This document shows, in pieces, positions 23,423 through 33,224 of a stretch of 41,956 nucleotides of DNA (position 1 is the stretch's first letter; each line of letters opens with the position of its first letter). The stretch comes from a virus, in the IMG/VR virus record IMGVR_UViG_3300044630_002764, positions 1-41,956 of that record; one strand, 5' to 3'. The notes beneath the pieces are model-generated. The model ran no database searches and was not told the origin of the DNA. It worked only from the letters and a program-made list of their open reading frames with translations. The position numbers and the translations under genes are program-made.

Positions 23423-25291
23423 ATGAATTACGTATTTGATATTGAAACTGATGGATTGTTGAAAGACGTGACTAAAATGTGGATTATGATTATTTATAAT
23501 ATAGACACAGGTAAATATACTCGCTATCTTGAAGGCGATATGCAATGGGTGGAAGTGCTTGATAAAGCTAAAACACTCATCGGTCATAACATTATTAACT
23601 ATGATTTATCAGTTCTTTCTAAGCTATTCAATTATAAATTACCAGAGTCCGTTAAAGTTGTAGATACATTACTATTATCACAAATCTTAGATTATAGAAG
23701 ATTCAGTGATAAGGGTCATAGTTTAAAAGTATGGGGTGAATTTCTCGAGTATCCTAAAGGCGCATTCGAAGATTGGTCTCAGTATAGTGAAGAAATGGGG
23801 AACTATTGCCAACAAGACGTTAGTTTAAACTTTAGAGTATTTGAAATCTTACGTAAAGAGCTTCAAGAAATCAAAGACAGAACTCCCTTAATCATCACCT
23901 ATATACAAGCTGAACATGCAGTAAGTAAATGGTGTGCTGAAGCTAATACAGCAGGTTGGCCATTTAATGTAGAAAAAGCTAAAGAGTTATTTGAAGAATT
24001 ACAAGGTGAAATGGATAAAACATACATGGCTCTCAATTCCAAGTTAGGATTAAAAGTTGTGGCTGTAGATAAAAAGTTGGGTATTGTTGAACCTAAAAAA
24101 CCTAAGTGGACTAAAGAGGGTAAGTACGATGCTCATACAGCTCGTTGGTTTGATGTAGATCCTTGGAGTGGTGTTGAAGAAGAAGATAGAATTGTAGATG
24201 GCCTTTATAGCAGAATCACTATTGAGCCGCTTAGTCTAGACTCAGTCACAGACGTAAAAGTCTTTTTGTATAGACATGGGTGGGTTCCAACAGATTGGAA
24301 CTACAAAATGAATGAAGAGACTCGTAAGAAAGTTAAGACAACACCAAAGATTACAGAGGATTCTCTAGAGTTTTTAGGTGGTGATGGCAAGCTTTATAAA
24401 GACTTTCTGACTGTGAAAGCTAGACAAAGCATTGTAAAGACTTGGCTTGCTAACGTAGATGCTAATGAGCGTCTCCACGGTGATTGTATGGTCATTGGAA
24501 CACCTAGTATGCGTAGCAGACACTCTATTATTGTGAATGTGCCAAGTCCAGAATCTGCATACGGTAAAGAAATGAGAAGTCTCTTTAAATGTAGTCCAGG
24601 TTGGAAAATAGTAGGTTGTGACTCTGCAGGTAACCAAGCTAGGGGCTTAGCACATTACCTAGGTGACCAAGACTTTATTAATACATTACTACATGGTGAT
24701 ATTCATCAATATAATGCAGACATCTTAACAGCCATCTTAAAGAAGATGAAAGTAAATCAAGTAGTGCCTCGTTCAGCCGCTAAAAGAGTATTATATGCAT
24801 TCTTGTTCGGAGCTAGTGGTGGTAAGCTGTGGTCATATATCTTTAACGGTGAGATGAATGATGAGAAAGGTAAGAAGTTAAAAGCTGGCTTTATTAAAGC
24901 TGTTCCTGGGTTTGCGGACTTATTGAGTAAGCTTGAGAACATATATGGTAAAACAAAACAGAATGGCGATGGCTATATACCTTCAATAGCAGGTAATAGA
25001 GTGTATGTAGATAGTTTTCATAAGCTATTAGTATACTTACTTCAATCAGCTGAAAAGATAACTTGTGGCGCAGCATGTATGTTGATGCAACAATACTTGA
25101 AAGAGGAAGAAATTCCTTATCAACCTCTGATCTTATATCATGATGAATTTCAAGTGATGGTACCAGAAGAATATGCAGAAAGAGCTGTACAACTTGGAAT
25201 TAGAGCCTTTGCTGAAGGTCCAAAACTTTTTGGTATAACAATCATGGATGGCAGTGGTTCATTCGGTGATACTTGGTTAGATACTCACTAG
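23423..25291 (+). CDS. Family A DNA polymerase with 3'-5' exonuclease
   Basis: 622 residues, start behind TTTCGGAGATTTT. Exonuclease motifs: FDIETDG (residues 5-11), GHNIINYDL, and YCQQDVSLNFRVFE. Polymerase motifs: GCDSAGNQARGLA (A, ~398), RSAAKRVLYAFLFGA (B, ~450) and YHDEFQV (C, ~571), all with catalytic residues. The layout follows T7 gp5, but the protein is about 80 residues shorter than that 704-residue enzyme, so an inserted thioredoxin-binding loop like T7's is probably absent. It replicates the phage genome with the primase-helicase downstream. Confidence 0.95.
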   Translation: MNYVFDIETDGLLKDVTKMWIMIIYNIDTGKYTRYLEGDMQWVEVLDKAKTLIGHNIINYDLSVLSKLFNYKLPESVKVVDTLLLSQILDYRRFSDKGHSLKVWGEFLEYPKGAFEDWSQYSEEMGNYCQQDVSLNFRVFEILRKELQEIKDRTPLIITYIQAEHAVSKWCAEANTAGWPFNVEKAKELFEELQGEMDKTYMALNSKLGLKVVAVDKKLGIVEPKKPKWTKEGKYDAHTARWFDVDPWSGVEEEDRIVDGLYSRITIEPLSLDSVTDVKVFLYRHGWVPTDWNYKMNEETRKKVKTTPKITEDSLEFLGGDGKLYKDFLTVKARQSIVKTWLANVDANERLHGDCMVIGTPSMRSRHSIIVNVPSPESAYGKEMRSLFKCSPGWKIVGCDSAGNQARGLAHYLGDQDFINTLLHGDIHQYNADILTAILKKMKVNQVVPRSAAKRVLYAFLFGASGGKLWSYIFNGEMNDEKGKKLKAGFIKAVPGFADLLSKLENIYGKTKQNGDGYIPSIAGNRVYVDSFHKLLVYLLQSAEKITCGAACMLMQQYLKEEEIPYQPLILYHDEFQVMVPEEYAERAVQLGIRAFAEGPKLFGITIMDGSGSFGDTWLDTH

Positions 25292-25299
25292 GAGATGTT

Positions 25300-26100
25300 A
25301 TGACTATAGCTTTAATTGATGCAGATATTCTATGTCATCAGTGTTGTTACAATAGAGAAGATAAAAACTTTATTGAGCTAGACATGAACGGAAATAAAAT
25401 TCCTAAAGAATATACTGCAGAAGAAGATAGAAAGTATATGGAATCTGTATGGCGTAATTTCCAATCAGAACTAGAACAAATAGTTGAAAATACATTTGCT
25501 TCAGATTACTGTGCCGCTGTTAAGGGTGATTGGAATTTTAGAGATGATGTGTACTCAGAGTATAAAGCTAATAGAGCTAAACCTGGAGCACTTCGTAATG
25601 AGTTCGTTCCTGCTGTAAGAGAATTGGCTATCTTTGAAGAGCTTGTAGTACCTGCACACGGAAGAGAAGCTGATGATTTACTTAGAATTTGGGCAGAAGA
25701 GTGTAGGGCAGTGGGGGTAGATTTTATTATATGTTCAATAGATAAAGATCTGCTAATGATTCCTGGTAAGCATTATAACATTAAAAGTAAAGAAGTTAGT
25801 GTCGTGACAGAAGAAATGGGTATGAGAAATTATTATGAACAGCTACTCAAAGGAGATAGTACTGATAATATCCCAGGTATCTACAATTTAGGGAATGTGA
25901 AAGCTAAAAAGATCTTAGCAGATTGTAAGACAGAGCTTGAATTTCAAGATGCCGTAATAGGGCAATATATTAAGGCTTATGAAGAAGATTGGGCCTCATT
26001 TCTATTAGCTAATGGCAAAATGATACATCTTCAAGAGACACTTAATGATTATTTCTCTTTTGAGAAGTGGCCTACAGCACTTGAGTTATTATATGAGTAG
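25300..26100 (+). CDS. 5'-3' exonuclease (FEN-like)
   Basis: 266 residues; ATG at 25300 has TAGGAGATGTT upstream and is preferred over an in-frame ATG at 25273 inside the polymerase gene. Acidic metal-binding motifs are visible: LIDADILCH, HGREADDLLRIWAEE, CSIDKDLLMIPG and GDSTDNIPGIYNLG followed by KAKKIL (helix-hairpin-helix-like). This is the PIN/FEN family that includes T7 gp6. It likely removes RNA primers and degrades host DNA. Confidence 0.92.
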   Translation: MTIALIDADILCHQCCYNREDKNFIELDMNGNKIPKEYTAEEDRKYMESVWRNFQSELEQIVENTFASDYCAAVKGDWNFRDDVYSEYKANRAKPGALRNEFVPAVRELAIFEELVVPAHGREADDLLRIWAEECRAVGVDFIICSIDKDLLMIPGKHYNIKSKEVSVVTEEMGMRNYYEQLLKGDSTDNIPGIYNLGNVKAKKILADCKTELEFQDAVIGQYIKAYEEDWASFLLANGKMIHLQETLNDYFSFEKWPTALELLYE

Positions 26101-26581
26101 TAAATTTACTGGAAGTATTCTGCATATAGCCGCTAAATCAGTAAGTAGATTTAATAATGGCCATTGGAATTTTGATAAACAAATGGGAGAGAAAGAGTAT
26201 GTGGGTTTCATATATATTATATTTGATACAGTCCTCAAAAAGTATTATCTTGGGAAAAAGAACTACAGAGGTGCTGGCAAGCTCAATCGTGGAGTGGAGT
26301 CGGATTGGAAAAGATACAAGAGCAGCTCTTCTTGTCTTAAAGCTCACTTCGCAGAAAGGCCCAAAGAAGAATTCCTCTTCATCTGTTTAGAAGAATACAA
26401 AAAGAAAGGTTCATTAGCTTGGGCAGAAACATGGTCTTTATGTTTTGTAGAAGCACCTACAACCGATGTTTGGTATAATAAAAGAATTGAACCAATCTCT
26501 TGGAATGTTATTGAACATGTAACAAACAAGCATAAAGATAGGCTGCAACTTACAATAGGAGGTATCATCCCAGATGAGTAA
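26093..26581 (+). CDS. GIY-YIG family endonuclease
   Basis: 162 residues from the ATG at 26093, overlapping the exonuclease end by eight bases. VGFIYIIFDTVLKKYYLGKK resembles the N-terminal GIY-YIG strands, followed by GVESDWKRYKSSS as in SegE-type phage nucleases (VESDW-Y-S), with a possible catalytic Glu in WAETW. It could be a free-standing homing endonuclease or, given its place between exonuclease and helicase where T7-like genomes keep recombination nucleases, a resolvase-like enzyme. Overlaps the next start. Confidence 0.75.
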   Translation: MSSKFTGSILHIAAKSVSRFNNGHWNFDKQMGEKEYVGFIYIIFDTVLKKYYLGKKNYRGAGKLNRGVESDWKRYKSSSSCLKAHFAERPKEEFLFICLEEYKKKGSLAWAETWSLCFVEAPTTDVWYNKRIEPISWNVIEHVTNKHKDRLQLTIGGIIPDE

Positions 26582-28202
26582 GAAAATTATCAATAAGAAC
26601 CAACCTTGTAAAAAGTGCGGTTCTTCAGATGCTGTTCAGATCTATGAAGACCTTAAGTCTTATTGTTTCAGTTGTTTAACCCCTTTTCCAGCAAATAAGG
26701 ATTATGAAGATATGTCAGATTTTGCAGTAGTAAAAACTAATAAGCAAGCATTCAATCTAGATGTTTCCAAATTTCCTTCGAGTGCTTTGAAAGATAGAAA
26801 GATTAGTAAAGAAGTTTGTGAGTTCTTTGGTGTTAAAGTAGCATTCAATGAGAATGGTGAAGTAGATACTCACTACTATCCATATGGTAAAGATGGTGCT
26901 TATAAAGTAAGGGCATTGCCAAAGACGTTTACTTGGATTAAGAAGTCTCCAGAACTATTTGGCATGTGTAAGTTTAATGGTGGTGGTAAGAGATTGATTA
27001 TCACTGAGGGTGAGATTGATGCAATGAGTGTTGCTCAAGCATCGTTTTCTAAATACAGTAAGATATATCCCGTAGTAAGCTTACCATCTGCAAGTATGAC
27101 TAAAGCAATCTTAGAAAACAGAGATTGGATTAGATCATTTGGAGAAGTAGTACTATGTTTAGATCATGATGAGGCTGGAGATAAAGCAACCAAAGAAGCC
27201 ATTAAGATTATCGGATTTGATAAAGTAAAACTTGTAAAATTACCTTTGAAAGATGCTAATGCAGTTCTAGTAGAAAAGTCTAGTCAAGAATTAATGACAG
27301 CAATTTTTGAAGCTACTAAGTATATTCCTGCAGGCATATTGAGAAAAGAACAACTCTGGGATGCAATGGTGAATTACAATTCAATACCATCTGTACCATA
27401 TCCAGATTGTTTAAGAGGTGTGAATGAGAAAACAAAAGGCATGCGGCCTTCCGAGATAGCATTATTTATCTCGGGAACGGGATCTGGCAAGAGCTCAATT
27501 CTTAGAGAGATTATATTACATCTCATAAGAACAACTAATAGTAAAATAGGCATCGTCTCATTAGAAGAAAGTCCTGCGGAAACTACTAGAAAATTATGTG
27601 GATTAGCTATCGATAGAAACCCTGCATCTGAAGAGATTCCAATAGGCGATCTTAAGGCAGGTTATGATGAAGTGTTTGGTGATGATAGAATTCTTTTATT
27701 AGATCACCAAGGCTCTATGAGTGATACATCAATCGTTGAGAAATTAGAGTTTATGGCTTTATCAGGTTGTGAATATTTATTCATCGATCATATAACGATC
27801 TTGGTATCTGAAGGTGTTGATGGCTTAACAGGTAATGAAGCCGTAGATAAGACAATGAATGACTTGCTTAGATTATGCCAAAGACATCCTGTGTGGATAG
27901 GCTTGGTTAGTCATTTAAGAAAAGCACCAACTGGTGGTAAGTCTTTTGAAGAAGGTAAACTACCATCAATAGATGATATTAGAGGTTCTGGTTCTATTAA
28001 ACAAGTCTCTTTTGATATCATTTCATTTGCTAGAGACTCTACAGCAGAGACAGAGGCTGATAGGAATCATATCAAAATGCGTGTATTAAAGTCACGCTAC
28101 ACAGGATTAACAGGAGTTGTTAAAGGTGCTAATTATATCTATCAAACAGGTAGATTAATGCCATCAGAAGCAGATCCTTCAGAAGAATTTTTCGCAATTT
28201 AA
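26574..28202 (+). CDS. Primase-helicase (T7 gp4-like)
   Basis: 542 residues. Zinc-binding cysteines C12, C15, C31 and C34 (CKKCG ... CFSC), TOPRIM motifs ITEGEIDAMS and LCLDHDEAGDKA, then the RecA-like helicase with Walker A SGTGSGKSS (~301), VSLEESP, LFIDHI (Walker B), VSHLRKAP and GSGSIKQVSFDI. This is the full T7 gp4 plan of N-terminal primase and C-terminal DnaB-type helicase. It makes primers and unwinds DNA at the fork. The start overlaps the GIY-YIG stop. Confidence 0.95.
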   Translation: MSKKIINKNQPCKKCGSSDAVQIYEDLKSYCFSCLTPFPANKDYEDMSDFAVVKTNKQAFNLDVSKFPSSALKDRKISKEVCEFFGVKVAFNENGEVDTHYYPYGKDGAYKVRALPKTFTWIKKSPELFGMCKFNGGGKRLIITEGEIDAMSVAQASFSKYSKIYPVVSLPSASMTKAILENRDWIRSFGEVVLCLDHDEAGDKATKEAIKIIGFDKVKLVKLPLKDANAVLVEKSSQELMTAIFEATKYIPAGILRKEQLWDAMVNYNSIPSVPYPDCLRGVNEKTKGMRPSEIALFISGTGSGKSSILREIILHLIRTTNSKIGIVSLEESPAETTRKLCGLAIDRNPASEEIPIGDLKAGYDEVFGDDRILLLDHQGSMSDTSIVEKLEFMALSGCEYLFIDHITILVSEGVDGLTGNEAVDKTMNDLLRLCQRHPVWIGLVSHLRKAPTGGKSFEEGKLPSIDDIRGSGSIKQVSFDIISFARDSTAETEADRNHIKMRVLKSRYTGLTGVVKGANYIYQTGRLMPSEADPSEEFFAI

Positions 28203-28211
28203 GGACAGATA

Positions 28212-29207
28212 ATGGCTGCACAGATATTAACACCAAGAGCCAGTTATGGTACGGACTACTTAGCTGCTATCAGCTTTGCAGAAGAACAAACTAGTGTTAT
28301 ATGGTTTGCTGAAGAAGTAGAAGTAGAGAAAGATATACATGAGCTTAAGACAAACTGCACAGAAGCAGAGTATCATGGCATCATTAGTACTTTGAAATTG
28401 TTTACACATTATGAGTTACATGTAGGTTTAAATTATTGGCAAGGTTATGTTTCTAAACATTTTCCGAGACCCGATATTCAGAGAATGGCATCTGTATTTG
28501 CGATGTTCGAATTAAATGTACATGCGCCATTCTACAATAAGATCAATGAGTTATTGGGCTTAGATAATGAAGAGTTCTACAACTCTTACTTGGATGACCC
28601 TATTCTTAAAGATAGAATGGAGTGGTTAGAAAAGAGAGCTGCTTCATCTGAAACTACATATGATAAGCTTAAATCAGTAGGCATCTTTAGTATGATTGAG
28701 GGTGCTATTCTTTATTCTAGTTTTGCCTTTCTTAAGCACTTTAACAATGATGGTAAAAACAAGTTTCAAAACATCAATGCGGGCATTAATTTTTCTGCTA
28801 TTGATGAGAACATGCATTCCAGAGCAGGAGCCTGGATCTTTAATACCTTACTTCACGAAGCTTTGGAAGACGGTAGTGAATACATTCCTTTAGATAAGCT
28901 TGCAAATGAATTAGAAGTAACAGCTTGGATTCTATTTGAGCATGAGCGTCAGATTATTCATAAGATCTTTGAGAAGGGTCCAATACCTGGTATTAATGCT
29001 AGAATGTTAGAAGCATTTGTACAACATAGATTAGATACTTGTTTAGAGCAAATGGGGTATCCACCTGTATTTGAACCTGAGTATAATCCAATTAAAGATT
29101 GGTTTTATTTGGATATTGACTCATCTACACTACACGATACGTTTATTGCTATTGGCAATGACTATAAAAGAGATTGGAATAAAAACAAATTTAGCTGGAA
29201 GGTATAA
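28212..29207 (+). CDS. nrdB: Ribonucleotide reductase beta subunit
   Basis: 331 residues, start behind AAGGACAGATA. The ferritin-like core has FELNVHAPFYNKI, with a histidine followed four residues later by a tyrosine in the place of the radical Tyr, and a second cluster with IEGAILYSSF and SAIDENMHSRAG supplying Glu and His iron ligands. The spacing of the first Glu (four before His) differs from the three seen in E. coli NrdB, so I do not assign every ligand. It provides the radical to NrdA; the ATG of nrdA overlaps its stop. Confidence 0.93.
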   Translation: MAAQILTPRASYGTDYLAAISFAEEQTSVIWFAEEVEVEKDIHELKTNCTEAEYHGIISTLKLFTHYELHVGLNYWQGYVSKHFPRPDIQRMASVFAMFELNVHAPFYNKINELLGLDNEEFYNSYLDDPILKDRMEWLEKRAASSETTYDKLKSVGIFSMIEGAILYSSFAFLKHFNNDGKNKFQNINAGINFSAIDENMHSRAGAWIFNTLLHEALEDGSEYIPLDKLANELEVTAWILFEHERQIIHKIFEKGPIPGINARMLEAFVQHRLDTCLEQMGYPPVFEPEYNPIKDWFYLDIDSSTLHDTFIAIGNDYKRDWNKNKFSWKV

Positions 29208-30922
29208 TGACGAGTATTTATAGAAACTTATCCGCAGAAAGAAAACAACTCCAAGAAGAAGGTAAACTTCCTGATTGGGTCATCACTAATAGTTGGCAAA
29301 TACTAAAGGAAAAATATGTTTCCGAAAGATATCCTGATTTGGCTAGCGTGTATAAGCGTATTGCAGACCATGCTGCTACATATACTGACTGTCCTTCTTA
29401 CTGGTCTGATAAATTTTTCGAGTTATTATGGAAAGGTTGGCTAATCCCTTCCACACCCGTGTGTGCCAATATGGGCACAGGGTTTGGCGCACCAGTCAGT
29501 TGTTCAGGTAGTTATGTAGGTGACACTGTATTTGATTTTTATGAAAAACAGAAAGAGGCAGCACTGCTGTCAAAGGAGGGTTATGGGACGTCAAGTTACT
29601 TGGGTGATATCCGCGCTCGTGGCAGCGACATTACTGGCGTCGCTGGTAGTGCTTCTGGCGTATTACCTGTGTTTAAAGGGTTTGTGCGTGTAGCACAAGA
29701 CATCAGTCAAGGCTCACAGCGAAGAGGTGCATGGGCAGGTTATATTGAAGCTACACATGATGACTTTGATGAGATTGTAATTCATGTAACAAAGAATCCA
29801 GAGGATGCTAATTTAGGTTGGATTATCACAGATGAGTTTGTAGAAGCTCTTGAAAATGGTGATGAAGAAGCAAATAGAAGATTCACAGAGATAATGAAGT
29901 TGAGAATGTTTGGAAGAGGTTATTGTTTCTTTGTTGATAAAGTAAATAGAGCCAACCCGCCTATGTATAAAGAAAGAGGCTTAAAAGTAAAAGCGTCTAA
30001 TCTGTGTACAGAAATCACTTTGTTTAGTGGTATTGATTATACAACTGGAGAAGACTATACATACTCTTGTGTATTGAGTAGTATGAATGCAACTAAGTAT
30101 GACGAGTGGAAAAATACAGATGCCATCTTTATAGCCACCGTATTCCTTGATTGTGTAAATGAGGATCAGATACGTATCACTGAGAAAATTCCAGGTCTTG
30201 AAAGAATTGCCAGATTTGCTAGAGATAGCAGAGCTTTGGGGTTAGGTTTACTAGGCTTTCATACATATCTCCAAGATCATAATATCCCATTCGAATCATT
30301 TGATGCTCATCTCTTTAATCAGAATCTATTTAAAGAGATGCAAACAAAGACTATCGAAGCTTCTAAATGGATGGCAAAAGAATGGGGTGAACCTCAATGG
30401 TGTGAAGGGACAGGATTGCGTAATACACATTTGATGGCGATAGCTCCCAATCTTTCATCAGCACTAATCGCGGGTGGCGCAAGTCAGGGTATTGAGCCTA
30501 TCTATAAAAATGTATTTGTTCAGAATAGTGCAGGTGGTAAGATGAAACGATCTAGTCCTGCGTTAATGAAGATAATCAAGAGAGAGGGTCTAGATGAGAA
30601 AGAAACTCTTGATGATATTGTGGCACATAAGGGCTCTGTACAGCATGTAACTTGGTTAACTGATCATGAAAAAGATGTATTTAAAACAGCATTCGAGATT
30701 GATCAAAAGACTATATTAAGATTAGCTGCAGCTAGACAACCTTTTATTGACCAAGCTCAATCTATTAACTTGTTCTTTGATTCAGATACGAGTGAGGAAT
30801 ACATCTCGGAAATACACCAAGAGGCTTTTTTAAATGAAAACATTAAATCGTTGTATTACATTCGCACGGAGAATGGCGTTAAGTCGAATACAACGGGGGA
30901 GTGCGTGGCTTGCCATGGATGA
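29207..30922 (+). CDS. nrdA: Ribonucleotide reductase alpha subunit, short form
   Basis: 571 residues, much shorter than E. coli NrdA (761). The N-terminus starts near the catalytic domain, so the ATP-cone activity domain is absent and dATP inhibition is probably lost. Active-site residues: VSCSG (~97), SNLCTE (~263-268, the Asn/Cys/Glu triad), SCVLSS (~286), LYYIRTE (radical-transfer tyrosines, ~548) and the C-terminal redox pair ECVACHG. With NrdB it makes deoxynucleotides for phage replication. The gene start overlaps the nrdB stop. Confidence 0.93.
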   Translation: MTSIYRNLSAERKQLQEEGKLPDWVITNSWQILKEKYVSERYPDLASVYKRIADHAATYTDCPSYWSDKFFELLWKGWLIPSTPVCANMGTGFGAPVSCSGSYVGDTVFDFYEKQKEAALLSKEGYGTSSYLGDIRARGSDITGVAGSASGVLPVFKGFVRVAQDISQGSQRRGAWAGYIEATHDDFDEIVIHVTKNPEDANLGWIITDEFVEALENGDEEANRRFTEIMKLRMFGRGYCFFVDKVNRANPPMYKERGLKVKASNLCTEITLFSGIDYTTGEDYTYSCVLSSMNATKYDEWKNTDAIFIATVFLDCVNEDQIRITEKIPGLERIARFARDSRALGLGLLGFHTYLQDHNIPFESFDAHLFNQNLFKEMQTKTIEASKWMAKEWGEPQWCEGTGLRNTHLMAIAPNLSSALIAGGASQGIEPIYKNVFVQNSAGGKMKRSSPALMKIIKREGLDEKETLDDIVAHKGSVQHVTWLTDHEKDVFKTAFEIDQKTILRLAAARQPFIDQAQSINLFFDSDTSEEYISEIHQEAFLNENIKSLYYIRTENGVKSNTTGECVACHG

Positions 30923-31043
30923 TACAATAATCTTGAGTGGTAGCAGTAGCCAACGACGTAAGCAGTTACGTGCATTTAAACGTAAGTATAAAACAGTAAC
31001 ACCTGATGAGTGGTGGCCTAATCGCTACTACGGTAGCAATTAA
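30915..31043 (+). CDS. Small basic protein (42 aa)
   Basis: Starts inside the last codons of nrdA (ATG at 30915). Sequence MDDTIILSGSSSQRRKQLRA and a Trp/Tyr-rich end (DEWWPNRYYG). A GGGGGAG lies about 14 bases upstream, so coupled translation is more likely. It ends 4 nt before pseudoknot 5. Function unknown. Confidence 0.5.
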   Translation: MDDTIILSGSSSQRRKQLRAFKRKYKTVTPDEWWPNRYYGSN

Positions 31044-31047
31044 AAAC

Positions 31048-31073
31048 AGACCTAGACATGTCTTTAAACTGTC
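31048..31073 (+). ncRNA. Pseudoknot element 5 (PK5)
   Basis: Stem 1 AGAC (31048-31051) with GTCT (31060-31063). Loop GACA (31055-31058) pairs with TGTC (31070-31073); the fifth pair seen elsewhere is an A-C mismatch here. Linker TTAAAC. It lies 4 nt after a stop and 25 nt before the ligase start. Confidence 0.68.
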
Positions 31074-31098
31074 CTTTTAATCGACTTTGGAGAATACA

Positions 31099-32412
31099 AT
31101 GATAAATAGTAAAGAGATTTATGATGCAGTTGAGAGAATCGCTGATGAGCCTAGTAAGATCGCTAAGACATTAATGCTAGAATGGGCTATACAGAATATA
31201 CAAGGTTTCAGAGCTGTTTTGATTTATGCATATAACCCATTCTTGATGTATAATCTTCGAAACGTCCTTGCATTGATGCGTAGCACTGAAGAAGGTAGTG
31301 ACTTTAGTTTAGACACGTATAAGTTATTGGATGCATTATCTGAGAGATTATTGACAGGTGGAAGAGCTTTAAAAGCAGTCAGGAATCATTTAATGGATCT
31401 CAATGCCGACTCTGAAGAGTTATTCCGTAGGATTTTAAAGAAAGATTTACGTGGTGGATTTGATGTTAAGACTATCAATAATGCTTGTAAGGGTTTAATC
31501 CCCGTGGCAAGCTATATGAGATGTAGTTTACCGAAAGATGTAAAGATGGAGAACTTTAAGTACCCTGCTTATTCTCAGGAAAAGGCAGATGGACTGTTTG
31601 TCAATATAACACTTGTTGATGATTCATTAACAATGTTGTCTAGAACATATCAGCCAATGCCTATTGATAAATACTCAAGGATATTAGACACTAATGAGAT
31701 GGTTGATGGTTACCAATACCATGGCGAGTTATTAGTTGAAGTTGGAGGTAAAGTTGTCTCTCGTAAAATAAGTAATGGTATCTTAAATAGAGTAAATAAA
31801 GGAGGGGATTTCGGGCCTACTGAAGTTCCAATCTTTATTGCATGGGATATGGTACCTGTTAAAGATATTAAAAATGGTTTATGTGAAATACCTTATGTTG
31901 AGCGATTCCTAATGCTCGAAGAGACACTACCATGTGATTGGCAGATAATTCAAACAGTTGTAGTATATAGTTACGCTGAAGCTCGGATACACTTTGATGC
32001 TTTAGTTAAAAGAGGTAAAGAAGGTTCAGTACTTAAAGATATGCAAGCTATTTGGAAAGATGGTAAATCTACGCAGATAGTTAAACTTAAACAAGAACAC
32101 GAATGTGAACTGAGAATTATAGACTTTGTAGCTGGAACTGGTGCTAATGAGTTTACATTTGGCTCATTGGCTTGTACAACAGAGTGTGGGGAGCTTGCTG
32201 TAAATGTAGGTAATCTAACAGATGCTTTAACATTTGAAATTAATGCCAATAAAGAGGATTGGAGATTTGCAATTATAGCTGTCACATATTCGACAGCTAT
32301 ACAAGATAAGAAAGGAAGATATTCATTGTTCGAACCAAAATTTGTTGAGAGAAGATATGATCTCGATGAAGCTAACTATTTAAGTGATTTACTAACTGGA
32401 GATTCAAAATGA
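31099..32412 (+). CDS. ATP-dependent DNA ligase
   Basis: 437 residues; ATG at 31099 behind TTTGGAGAATACA. The nucleotidyl-transfer motif EKADGLF (~160) gives the lysine that carries AMP, followed by YHGELLVE (motif III), EGSVLKDMQAIW (motif IV) and VKLKQEHECELRI (motif V), then an OB-fold region. This is the compact phage ligase plan as in T7 gp1.3, with a longer N-terminal helical part. It seals nicks in replication. The stop overlaps the next start. Confidence 0.92.
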   Translation: MINSKEIYDAVERIADEPSKIAKTLMLEWAIQNIQGFRAVLIYAYNPFLMYNLRNVLALMRSTEEGSDFSLDTYKLLDALSERLLTGGRALKAVRNHLMDLNADSEELFRRILKKDLRGGFDVKTINNACKGLIPVASYMRCSLPKDVKMENFKYPAYSQEKADGLFVNITLVDDSLTMLSRTYQPMPIDKYSRILDTNEMVDGYQYHGELLVEVGGKVVSRKISNGILNRVNKGGDFGPTEVPIFIAWDMVPVKDIKNGLCEIPYVERFLMLEETLPCDWQIIQTVVVYSYAEARIHFDALVKRGKEGSVLKDMQAIWKDGKSTQIVKLKQEHECELRIIDFVAGTGANEFTFGSLACTTECGELAVNVGNLTDALTFEINANKEDWRFAIIAVTYSTAIQDKKGRYSLFEPKFVERRYDLDEANYLSDLLTGDSK

Positions 32413-33224
32413 AGATTAAACTCGGAAAAAAATATATAACACGTGCTGGCGAAGTAGTATCTGTAGTTAGAGAAGATGGGACCGAGTCTTACCCCTATAC
32501 TGTTGAATCAGCCTCTTTTTCAGGCATTTATACAGTTGATGATGAAGGTTTTCGATTTAATTTTAATGCCGCAGATGAGTATGATTTAGTGAAACGTTTT
32601 GATAAAGGTTTTAGATTGGAACATGGAAAATCTTATAAGACTCGTGATGGATTGGCAATCATTAAGGTTATGAAAGATTCGACTGTTGATAATAAGTATT
32701 GTTTCTATACAACTGATACTGAGCCTGACCGTACATACACCAAGAAAGGTAAATGGTGTACAACTATGGGTGAACATGCTAACGATCTTGTTGAGTTAGT
32801 TTCTAATACACTTGTAATCACTGAAGGTAAGCGATACTTATTGAAGAATGGCGTAGTGCTTACAGTAACTCGTGTAGATTCCGATTCTAATGCTGGCGGT
32901 TTTTATGTAATTAAAGGCAATACACAAATAGGTTCTGAGTTTGGTTATGGGCGAAACGGTCAAATCTATGAAGACAAAGTTAGTGAGTATGACATATCGG
33001 CTCTCTTTGAAGGCTTGGCTGATATAAAGGTTGGTAGCACCTACAGAAATGCACGAGGGCTTTTAGTTAAAGTTGTTTATATTAACGCTACCATACCTAA
33101 TTGCCAACAGGTCTTAGGTGTTATCGAAACCGAGGATAGGTACATTATAAGACAATATGATTTAAACGGTAAGTATTATTCAGACCGTATATCAGATTTT
33201 GATCTTCTTGAATTTGTAGCTTAA
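32409..33224 (+). CDS. Protein of four tandem TR-G modules (271 aa)
   Basis: Four ~65-residue repeats: they start at about residues 1 (LGKKYITRAGEVVSVV), 67 (HGKSYKTRDGLAIIKV), 136 (EGKRYLLKNGVVLTVT) and 204 (VGSTYRNARGLLVKVV). Each ends in a D/E-Y-DLV-like motif. The pattern G-K-Y-TR-G followed by a hydrophobic strand suggests a small SH3/KOW-like beta barrel (inference). Single-module relatives lie at 34498, 35322, 39106, 39318 and 39916, and one is fused to the downstream kinase. Function unknown; coupled to the ligase by ATGA. Confidence 0.75.
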   Translation: MKIKLGKKYITRAGEVVSVVREDGTESYPYTVESASFSGIYTVDDEGFRFNFNAADEYDLVKRFDKGFRLEHGKSYKTRDGLAIIKVMKDSTVDNKYCFYTTDTEPDRTYTKKGKWCTTMGEHANDLVELVSNTLVITEGKRYLLKNGVVLTVTRVDSDSNAGGFYVIKGNTQIGSEFGYGRNGQIYEDKVSEYDISALFEGLADIKVGSTYRNARGLLVKVVYINATIPNCQQVLGVIETEDRYIIRQYDLNGKYYSDRISDFDLLEFVA

